A program made the position numbers and the translations under genes. A stretch of 64,000 bases of DNA from Acanthopleura granulata. Taxonomy: Eukaryota > Mollusca > Polyplacophora > Chitonida > Chitonidae. The first letter of the stretch is position 1, and each line of letters opens with the position of its first letter. The notes beneath the pieces are model-generated. The model made no database searches and had not been told where the DNA came from. It saw only the letters and a program-made list of their open reading frames with translations. The stretch spans positions 8,352,172 through 8,416,171 of the forward strand of contig JABBOT010000080.1 of assembly GCA_016165875.1 (NCBI GenBank). Reading direction: 5' to 3'. Positions 43,501 through 55,500 of the stretch are shown here, piece by piece.

Positions 43501-46500
43501 TAATAACAAAAACGTACAAACATCCAAGGTTTGTTCCCCAGTTAGAGGAATTAATACGAATGAGAAACATTAACAAACTACAAAGCACAAAGCACCACTG
43601 ATCTTCTTCAAACACACAACACACTGCACTCGAAATAAGCTGTTTCGGTTCAAAATAAATCTGTCGTATCTTATGGTTCACAAGGACTTTCAATGACCTA
43701 ACACCCTGTGTTTCCTTGTTAAGTTCAGTTTAAGTACAAACCTTCATGTGGAGAATATTTATTTACTGGAGCTTTACAAAGTACTTATGAATATTTCATT
43801 CATAAGGTAGTGGCCAGCATTATGGTGGGAGGAAACTGGGAAGCACCAGGGGGAAACCTACAACCATCTGTAGGTTTTTGAGGGACCTTCCTACGTACAT
43901 GTGTGACTAGATCGGAAAACAGCATGAGCTGGACTTGAACTCACAGTAAATGACAGGTTCCTGTGCATGTGGATAGTGTTCTAGAGTAGTCCATAAAACA
44001 CCAATCAAAAAAACAAATTAGTTAATTAATGGATACTATTTTGGTAGCTCATCTGCTAGTCCATTAACACCGTAAAGAAATATGACATTTGACAATGAAA
44101 AAGTGTATATGCCAAAATGTACTCTTTTGAGATGGACTAGAAATACAACAAAACCGAAGTATTTGCAAAGATTTTAAGAGACGGTTTTTTGGACAACAAG
44201 AGAATACAGTTCCAGATAAGACTTGTGAAGAGAAAGGCATGTAGTAACAACTATATACAGTGTAATATTTTTGGAATGGAACCAGGCAAACAGCATAAGA
44301 CAAGGGGGTATGACACAGAAGATGAGTGCTGCAAATGTAAGACTTCTCAGGGTTAAGCATTACTGACGGCACATTTTCGCCTAGATACAAAATTTCATGT
44401 ACAATTAACTCTTTTTTTTTTTTACTATTATTATAACTAACCTTAAATTAATATATCGAGAAGCTAAAATTGCAAATAATGTATTGCCCCCAAAAACTGC
44501 TATGCAAAATGCAATACTGCTATGCTGTGGAAAATTGACAAAAATACACAGCCACAAATAGCTTCAGGTATTTTATGAGTTAAAACTGGCAGCAGTTCAA
44601 GTGTTCTCGTCATCACTCTCTGAATGTTCTGTGGGAACAGATTCTGGTACTGGACTTGCAAATGATCCGAAAACGTTGGCATGATAAGCGGGTGAGTGAT
44701 CAGGTCGAAGCTGCACTGAGGCATGCAAGGAGTCATTCAGGCGTAACAACTCATCCAAGTGCCGAGGTGATAGTGAGGTGTCGTTATCTGTCCCTGAATC
44801 CCGTCTTCTCCTCTGACCATTTATATCCGCCTGAAAGGATCAAAGGAGACCGCTGAACCAGGGACTGGCTACAGAGGCCAAAACAATGTAACACATGGGG
44901 CATGTTCTGGGGAAGGAGAGGGTAGTTACATGGGAAACAGATATAAGGGGGAGGGCAGGCACAAGTGGCAGCTACAAGGGACAAATCCTGGCAAGATGCT
45001 GCCAAATGGCCTTATCCTTTAAAGGGGTTGCTTACTTAAAGAGGTTAATTGCAAGAGGGTAAAGTTACATCTGGGATTAATACACAACGAAAATGTCTGC
45101 CCTTGAGGCAATTTGTCCAAGCACACTGTTAGAAGACCTTTGAGAACAGTCCCTGGTCACAGCCACATACCACAGTGCCCTGCATTTGTCATGAACTCCT
45201 GTTTGCCTAGTACTGAAGCATTGTGTTTCCTTCAGATGCAGTGCCTGACTATTGGCGCAGTGTTGCACGAAGGACATGAATCTGACTTACGTCTTGGGCT
45301 TGCAGATCGAGCTGTCGCTCCCTTTGGAGCCTCGCTTCCTCCTCTTCAGGCACACGGAAATTTTCAGGCACTTTATAGTCCACAGGGCGTGATTCTGAAC
45401 ACATCTCGCAGCCTGGACGAGTGGGCAGGTTGATATAAGTACAAGTCGGACATATCCAACCCTGTGTTAAAAAAAAAAACCATGAAAATAAACATTTTTG
45501 CCCCCAAAAAATAAGACCAAAAAAAAAACCAAACACATCTGTGGTACACATGTTTATTTACTAAACAGGTAGTGTAACTTGGAAAAACGAAGACTTTATT
45601 GTGACCCAATATTTCAGCATTTCAGGGCATGATGGCAAAATAAAATGCCAAAAGACTGAATCACGATGAAGTCTTCGTTTTTTGGAGTTACACTACTTGT
45701 GCCAGAAGTATAACTCATCAGTGGCACTACAGAATCATGTTTATTTAATGTGATGAGTTTGATTGAACGTGATGAAATGGCTGTTTTATACTTTATTTAT
45801 TTGATTGGTGTTTTATGCCGTACTCAAGAATATTTCACTTATACGATGGTGGCAAGAATTATGGTGGGAGGAAACCGGGCAGAGCCAGAGGGAAACCCAC
45901 GACCATCTGCAGGTTGCTGTCAGACCGAACCACGCACGGTCGGAGAGGAAGCCAGCTTGAGCTGGGCTTGAACTCACAGTGACCGCATTGGTGGGAGGCT
46001 TCGGTCATTGTGCTGCGTTAGCACGCTAACTGACTGAGCCATGGAGGCTCCCTGTTTTATAGTAGTTTGATGCATAACAGTCGATAGCTAGGTAAGTGAA
46101 CTATAAAACGATTTTCTGAAAATAAAGGGAAGTAATACATGACAAGAAAAACCCCAAAACATGGTTGCTTATTGCTTCAATAACTAGAAACCAACTTTTT
46201 GGACTTTCCTGAATCAAACAGTGTATACAAAATCAAAACAATGTACCAAGATCTTATTCACCTAAGGCTAAGGTCAGTTGTAATTTAACAGTTTTAACAG
46301 AGCTTACTTCAGTTTCAGTGGAGGGTATATCTGGGGCAGAGGCCCCTGATGACTGGCCAAGAGCAATCTCTACGGCCACCTGTCTGGGTTTCTGTACAGA
46401 TTCAGCCATGGCATGGGGCCTGTTGGTGGGCTCAGGGTAAGCCACTGCCCCCTGGGGTATGGAAAATGAGAGTGGGGGTGGAGGAGTAGATGGCAGGGGC

Positions 46501-49500
46501 GGGGCCTTGGCACGTTGACTACCACCTGTGCTCAACTGCTGCGGCCTGGGTGGGGGTCGGGGTCGGGGTCTGGTCTGCGAAGTGGCCACTGGACCCCCGG
46601 GGACAGACCCAGCTCCTGCCCCTATGCCACGCATAAAGTGATCCATGGATATGTAACCTGCAAAGAATAAAAGCTGGATGAAAGATGGCATGTGACAAAG
46701 GTTAGGGGAGTGTCCTTTACACCATCTCTTTTGCCTTTTGATTAATTCTATCTATTTCATTGGTGTTTTCTTCATAGTTCAGTGCCATAGTTTCAGCAGT
46801 GTTGAGTACACAATGATATCCATGAATTCCTTACAAGTACTTTTGGATAAAGTCTCAAAATATTCTTCTTTGCGATGAACCAGGATACCGGGGTACATGT
46901 ATGTCCAAAAAAATGCTGACTGGCACTGGAATTGATCCTCAAAAACATGTTTTTCAGTTCTTTTTAACATTCTGATCTTAGTGCAATGGCACGGTTTTTA
47001 TTGGCCACTGATTACTGTTAAACAATGGATAAAATGTAGAGAAAAAAAGTTTTAAATCACACAGAAGTTTGGGATCTGTGCATGATACATATACAGCACA
47101 CTTGTATGCTAGCTATAGATGCTTAAAAGATTTGATGGTGTGGATCTTAATGACAATGTAAGTACAATCTACAATGTAAGTATTACCAGTGGTATTACAT
47201 ACAACTCTAACCAGAGGTCAATTTTTCCTGAAGTACATCAAATACATATTTCCTAAACACTGTGTTTTACCTAAGTTCAGCCATTTTCAAGTGACACATT
47301 TTTCTTTATTATGATTGATTCATCAGTCTTACAGGGCCATTTTAAGTGTTTTTTGAGAAGTGTGATTGATTTCTTATCAAAACACTCAACTGTTAGCATC
47401 AAAAGTATCATTTTGAGGCCTTTATGTGCTTCGGAATGCATTTTTTAACATACTAGCCTTTATGTGAAATGCAGTAACCCAAGGATTACATATTTAAGAA
47501 AGTAAATATTTTTGAGTATAAATAATGTATTTGATTTAGCTTTTACTATGCAAGTTGAGACACTGGAGACCTTAGGTGTGTTATTAAGGACAGGAAAATT
47601 TTTTAAGATCTTGGAGTTCCACTTCACTATTCAGTTATACTTGTGTGCATTTCAACCACAATTTAGCCTAATTATAACAGTGGCCTGCATGGCTGAGTGT
47701 GTTGGTGCATTAGTGCAGCTTAAAGACCTCTGTGTCTCTCACCAATGCGGTCGCTGTGAGTTCAAGTCCAGGATAGGCTGGCCTCCTCTCTGGCCGTACA
47801 TGTGTAGGTTTGCCAGCAACCCGCGGAAGGTCGTGGGATTCCCCTGGGTTCTACCCAGTTTCCTCTCACCATAATGCTGGACACTGTCATATAAGTGAAA
47901 TATTCTTGGGTACGACATTAATCACCAATAAATACATAACAATTCATCCTCCACATTGTGGCATCATGATCAGGTTTCTCTGCCCACTATCTATGGGCAG
48001 GCAGCCTACTGGCATGACTTGTGCATCCAGAAAACAGCGTACATGAACTACGGGCAGACAGCCTACTGGCATGACTTGTGCATCCAGAAAACAGCGTACA
48101 TGAACTACGGGCAGACAGCCTACTGGCATGACTTGTGCATCCAGAAAACAGCGTACATGAACTACGGGCAGACAGCCTACTGGCATGACTTGTGCATCCA
48201 GAAAACAGCGTACATGAACTATGGGCAGACAGCCTACTGGCATGACTTGTGCATCCAGAAAACAGCGTACATGAACTATGGGCAGACAGCTTACTGGCAT
48301 GACTTGTGCATCCAGAAAACAGCGTACATGAACTACGGGCAGACAGCCTACTGGCATGACTTGTGCATCCAGAAAACAGCGTACATGAACTACGGGCAGA
48401 CAGCCTACTGGCATGACTTGTGCATCCAGAAAACAGCGTACATGAACTTGTGCATCACATAGAATAATTGTAATCATAAAACATTATGGTTGGAGGAAAC
48501 CCACGACTATCTGCAGGTTGCTGATGGACCTTCCGACGCATGACCGGAGAGGAAGCCAGCGTAAGCTGGGCTTGAACGCTCAGTGACTGCACTGGTGAGA
48601 GGCACCTGGGTCATTATGCCTCACTAAACTGCTTAGCCCCTCGGCCACGGAAGTCCCTCCTGTAGCTTACTTTGAATCACGCTACTCACATGTGTATCAA
48701 GCAGCCCACTCATGATCACACAGCCTACTTGTAATCATATATCCATTTGCTCGTGTGATGTACAGAATTTAAACTTACCATTTTGATCATCCTCAGAATC
48801 TAGTGTCCGTACATCACCTACAGCGATAATTTATTTATTTCTTTATTTACTTGGCTGGTGTTTATTGAAGAATTAACAAACTCAAGAATTTTTCACTCTC
48901 ATGAAATCAGCCTGCTTTACAGAGAGAGAAAAGGCGAGTACCAAGACTAAACCCACCAATCCACCAAATAACACTAAGGCGAGCAACTCTACAAATTCTC
49001 TTTCCAAGCAGAGACTGAACCAGTGCCTGGTGTGATTACGCAGCCCGTTTGAGTAATGATTTAATCAGAACTAATCAAGGTAACCATCTCTGTTAACCAA
49101 CATGTACAGAGAAAAAATCATATCTTCTTTTAAGTATGGATAACTCAGCTACATATGTAATTTTCGAAACACTGTAACAATGTGGAAAAGTGTTTATCTG
49201 CCACATTAACATTGTACTTCAGATCATTTCACAAACACTGGTCAGTGCCATGAATGGGCAGAACCCCAAAGACCAAAAACATAAAACTAGGGGTGAAATC
49301 TGTCACATGTGACAACAAAAACCAAGATGTAATTGTTATGGTAAATGACCTAAAGTTTCACCCAAGATGTTTATATCTAGAGGCAAATAAATCTCACAAA
49401 ATATGACTCTTGGTTCTTTCAGAAGGATATCATCCTACTAATCAAACAAAACTGAACACAACACCTCTCCAAGACCAACAGAACACTCAGAATCTGTTAA

Positions 49501-52500
49501 CCTGAGTAAATTTGTCGTGAACAACATTTCTGGTCACCAGTGGTAATTACTCCAAAACCGTGCATATTTAGTGGCACATCATTCCACATTTCAAACGAAC
49601 CTTTAAACACCTTTTGGAAATCAACAGGCCTTTGTGAATCACGTAAAACAATTTATCATGGATGTAATTTTAGGTCATTTAGGATAAAACACGGTTTGAG
49701 CAGTAAAACCAAAGCATCACCTGAAGCTGCTTGTGCCTGCATAAACACTTCCTTAGTGAGTCCAACTGAGCGAGAGGAGACTAGGTAGAGGAAGAGTGTA
49801 CAACCTGGTCCCTTCACACCACAGTTCTTCAACACGTCCTCATCTCTGGGGATCCTCTGACCAATGATCCACTTCTGTATGGCCTGAGGAAACCCGTAGA
49901 CTCTCTCTATCTGTACAATGAACAGAAAACCTGTGTGAATGGCTTTAACGTTGAGTGTTACCTCTCTTTTCGGGGCTCTCTACAACTGGTGTCTCCCAAA
50001 CAGTCAAGGTAATTTCTAATAAGTGACTGATGTGTGAATTCATTGACATGAATACATTTCAGCATACACATCATCATTCTTGTTTCATCCATAATCTAAC
50101 ACCACACAATTACAAACACTGTTTTTCTTCAACAAACCCCTAGCTTACTTTGGGAAAGTACACATGCAATATACCATGTAAGAAAATGAGCACAAATTTT
50201 GGCAGACTTCTGTTCTATTTTACTCATGAATTACTCATTCATGAATAGTTAACTTAAATAAATGTCATCACAAATGACAGTTATAGTGAGATTGTAGACA
50301 ATTCATATCCACATGTGTGAAGGCCTGCGAGCAACTTGCAGATTTTCTCCCACTGTAGCGCTAACCGCCATTGAAAAAAAAAATGCAATATAAAAAAATA
50401 AAATACCCCCTCCCCCCAAAATAATAAATACATGTAATAACATTTCAAAGCCACTCAGATGAAATACTTACTCTCTGTTTGAGACATGCCACAGTGTCTG
50501 TTTGGCGGACCATGAGGGTGATAGCCCCACCAGAAGAATCCCTGTCTTCTACACAAACTTTTACACTAAAACACAGAAAATTAAGACAACATGTTTGTAG
50601 CCGCATGATCAAATACAGCTTTTCAAGCTGGACACCCTTTTGACTCCCTTAATCTTGATGTCAGCTAAAACTGAGAAACTGTGGAACTACACTGAATATA
50701 TAACACAGCCAAATATGCAACTTTGATGCCAACAATAGTGAGTAAGACATCATTTCAAACTAACATCAAATTATAAAAACACAAACACATCTTTTAAATT
50801 TTGGGCAATTTTCTTTAATTTGTGCAATCATTATGAGTATGAAACATTGTCTGCATGTATCCTTGAAGAAATCTGCAACCTTGTCATTAGTGTATGTATG
50901 TTACTAAATACTCCATGAAAATCTAAATTAGTTCTGGATGTTACAATTGAATGTAACTGTTATGTATATTAATGGTAATAAATGGGGCCAGTAATTCTCA
51001 TATTGGGTGAGGTGTCAGGCAATAGAAGGGTTATCGAACTAACATATTTCTGTATCCTGCCACTCAGTCACCTTTTAATAAATTTATTCCAAACTAGACC
51101 CTCAAAAGTAGACTGAAATCTTTTTCCTGAAAAGCAAAAGAGTCAAGAGTCAACAGTAATTTTCTGTCATGTCAAGAGGCAACGATCTGAGAACTATGAC
51201 GTTACAGACCGTATTGAATCGTCAATCCCTTGTCATGATGAGATGCCTGTTTTCATTGTTGTATTACACTGTAACTGTGAAGTCAGGAGAGTGTCGATAC
51301 AGTTGAGTCATCACAAACATACAGCATCCGCTGCAGGATGATGATCCCTCAAATGACCATCACTGTCCAGTTAAAAACACCGCTGGATTTTGTGGTTGGA
51401 GGAAACGGGAATGCTGGGGTAAGCCGTACCTGCTTAGCAAGTCACCGTGGTCACTGACAAAACCTAAGACAAGGCAGGGGGTCTTCAATGAATGTTAGAC
51501 CATGCAAACGGCCCCATCAGCATCCTGTGAGCAGTCAGAGTGGAGTAGTGTACATAAACCAGTTCTGATCCCCTTTCCTTGCAACTGATTTCATTTGATA
51601 GATAAGTGTTAGGTTTCACAGATTCACTCACACTGAAGCAGTCAGCTCTAAGAGTGGAGGACACCAAAGTTCCTAGAGTAAACCACTGACCTTCTTTAGC
51701 TACCAGCACTTGAAAAACCTTGTGACTTGAGGCCTCAACTGAATCAGCACTTCAACTATATGAACGAGCAGTACACCCCGTGCTCCCAACCCCCAAACCA
51801 CCACAACCACCCTGCTGATCAAAAGGCAAACAGTATCACAAACATAAAGTTACTCTTTCATATAACATTGCCCATACCTGAATTCCTTTTCTACATTTGA
51901 TGTCAGTGGATTAAGCACCTCAAAGTGAACTTTGACCCTTTGCCGGGCCAATGTGGCCGCACGGTATTTGGCCTCTTCTACGTCCCCACCTTCCAAACTT
52001 TCGGCCAGTTTGGACAAATTATTCAGAACATCCTCAGGAGACAGTGCTGCATTCTCCATTTTTTTTACGGGTTTTAAGTCAACCGGTAAAGGCTCTTTTT
52101 TTATCACTGAAACGACAAAATGTATTGAAGAGTAACTACATGCCAAAGATGTTTTTATCTGATTTGTGTTAAACACTGTGTTTCAGAAGATTTCATTTAA
52201 TAGAAGACTTCTGTCAGCCTACTCGCAGGAGTAAACCATAACTGTCTATGAGAAGTTTTACATCGTACTTCATAATTTTTCAGTCACATGACGACAAGTA
52301 ATACTTAGAACATGTCTATATACTGAGTCTTCTTGTGGCAGAGTCCATGAGGCAAACGTGCTGCGGTCACCGTGACATCATGCTGCAGATACATGACACC
52401 CCACCCAGTCACATTATATAGCAGAAAACATGGTCATACCACTTTATCCAAAGGGATGTTTTCAAAAGTGTCAGGAACATATTTGTAGGTTTGTAATGTT

Positions 52501-55500
52501 ACAGCCCACTTTGCCACTTATGAATTGTGAACACAAAATTCTTCAGCTGAATCTCACCTTCCTCTGTGGGCGTTCCGGCATAATGATAGCCTGCAGGGTA
52601 AAACACAGCTACACGAGCCAATGCTCTCTGACTGTGAAGAATATTCAATAAATCGTTGAAAAAACTATGAAAATTTTCTTCTCTCGTTTTACTGGAATTT
52701 TTGAAGTTGAGCACAATGGTTTTCTTTCTGCCACACTGTGTTAGTTCAATCTCGTGCCAGGTATCCGACTTGATGACGTACTTGGCACAGTTCAGAGCTA
52801 TGTTCAGGAACTCCTGATAAGTAGAGGAAAAAAACAAAGAAGGAAATACAATTATTTATTAATTTACTTGATTGTTGTTTTACGCCATAGTCAAGAATAT
52901 TTCACTTATACGACAGCTGCCGTAATTATGGTGGGAGGAAACCGGGCAGAGCATCCGCATGTTGCTGGCAGACCTTCCAATGCATGACTGGAGAGGAAGC
53001 CAGTGTCGGAATACAATTACTCTAGATTTATAAATACAAAGGAAGGAAAAAGGAAGAAAACTCTGTATGCCTGGGTGTTGCGGCCCTTCGATATTTACTT
53101 CAACATTTATTTACCTGACTTCTAATTTGAGTGTATTACTAATGACCTGTTAGGAAGTTCTGTGTCAAGTGCTCAACAAATTATGTACTGCATGCACAAA
53201 TAAGGCAATGATGACATCACAAATTACTCACTGCACTACAATAAAGTAATCATAAGTCCATCAACAATTTAGAATAAAAATTTTTATACAAATTTTATGT
53301 CATTTCCTCAAATATCTATTTCCTCATTTATTTTAATTTCCTGTGTTTCCATACCACTGTTTCTCACACAAGCATGCATGGATGAGGTTCAAGTTAAACA
53401 TTCATTCATATATACAAATATATTTGATTTCCTCATATCTCAACTTTCCTTATTTATTTTAATTTCGCATGATTTCATAAACACTGACAGTAAGTTTTTC
53501 ACATGCATGGATGAGGCTCAAGTTAAAAACAGTGGCTGTTTTACAGTAAATTAATTCAAGTTGCACATCTAATCTTGACCTTAAGAAGAAAAAGACAAGG
53601 ATTTCTGACAATTTTGAACACTGTTATTTCAAATACAAGTGTTTCAAACTGTAGGTGAAATTACCATGTTGTACATATATTAAGATCACCATGTACAAAG
53701 TTTCAATGTACCATTTAACGATTTTGTCCCCACTTGTAAGTATATAATTATATTGAACTCCCTCCAGTAAAGCCAATTTTCCTACACCTATCTCTTACAA
53801 GCCTAAACTGGAAAACAAAAACGGCCTTTATGTTGGCTGGCGCATATCAAACACACCATTTGAATGACAAGCGAAGTACATGAGTCCTATCAAAGTTAAA
53901 AACAAATTTCTCATCCTTTTTTTAATTGATATCGTACACAACCTATAGCACAATAGTGGTACAATTATACATATAAATGTTTCCAGAAATCATCAACTTA
54001 GCGGCTTTCATCACTCATGTACGAAGAGAAAATTTATCAAACCCTCTTCATTCTTTTTTAAAAATGGGGGAAACCCATGACCATCTGTAGGTTGCTGGTG
54101 GACCTTCCCATGTATGGCCAGAGAGGAACTCAGCATAAGCTGGACTTGATCTCACAGCGAAGCATTGGTGAGCGGCAAGGGGTCATAACACTGCAGTGGC
54201 ACGCTTACAACCTCAGCCACGGAGGCCCTATTTAACAGTTTAAATGACAAGCACAACTCAAATACAGTATATACATTCACCTTGGCCTCCATAAATAGCC
54301 CCATTCATGACAGTAATCATTTATCACACAACTAAGGCCTTGTTGATCAAAGAAATGGCTATAAAATGTCAACATTTTCTACAGAACTGGATTTCATAGG
54401 CAGGATTTGCCTAGTTTGATTCCAGGAATATGCGATGTCAATTTTTCACGTGACACAGACAGAGGTCAAACAATACTGAAGATAACAACCATATTGTGTA
54501 CATTTATTGTAGTGACATGCATTTGTTGGATTCTACAGGAAAAAAATAGTTCTACACCAGGAAGAAAATCAAACTGAAATTAACGCTGTTATCCAACATC
54601 GTTGCCTGGTCCACACTGTTATCTATCTACCACATCTGGTAGTCCCCTGATAACTTCATGGTAATAAAACAAGAGACAAAAAACTGAAAAGACTGAGAAG
54701 GGGTGAATTAGATTTGAACACACGATTGCCATATAGAATGTGCTTACTTCACTACCCTGCGTGGAAGAAGTTCTGCTCAGGTTCCTTGCCCATAGCCCAT
54801 AACATAAGATATAAAGAATACAGTACAGCAACGATAATCTCCATTCTCATAGTAAACTGCACTCAGCAATGTCCAACTTTACGGCTATAACAGTGTCCTA
54901 TCACATGACCTCTAAATGTGGTGAAATTTTGCTTTTTCGCACTTTGCATAGCACATATCTTTCCCTTTGCGCTCTGTAATTTTCAGCCTTACAGCTCTAA
55001 TGGTTTTCTGTAACATGACCTCCAAATATGGGGAAAATTGCATTTTTCAAACTTTCATCATAATTTGCATAAGTATACATTGCAGGCAAAAAATAAGATC
55101 AGATTTGTGATCAGAATGTCAAACTACATCAGGTAGCACACTTAAAATATTTACATTCAAGAACTTTTGGTCCCACGACATTTCTAGTTTTCAAGATATG
55201 AAAATGATTTTTGCACACTTAATTTGCCTCGACGTATTGTGTCTGCATTTTAAACTTCAGCTTGATCGGATAAACCCTTGTGGAGATTAAGTTCATGGCA
55301 ATATGCTGTCCGAAGTAGGCTGAAAATAAAACTTGTGGGGAAAAATGTCCAAGCAAAAATGATAAGAAATAGACTGGAATTGAACCTCAGAGTGCTAGGA
55401 CTAGTCTGCAGTGCCTAATAATTTCATGATACTTGAAACAAAAGACAGAAAAAGACTAGCAAGATTTATCTGGATCTGAACCTGAGACTGCTAGGTACAG

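Noticed and set aside
47944..48477. 168-177 codon open frames on both strands
   Set aside because: Produced by the 57-bp array, whose length is a multiple of three.
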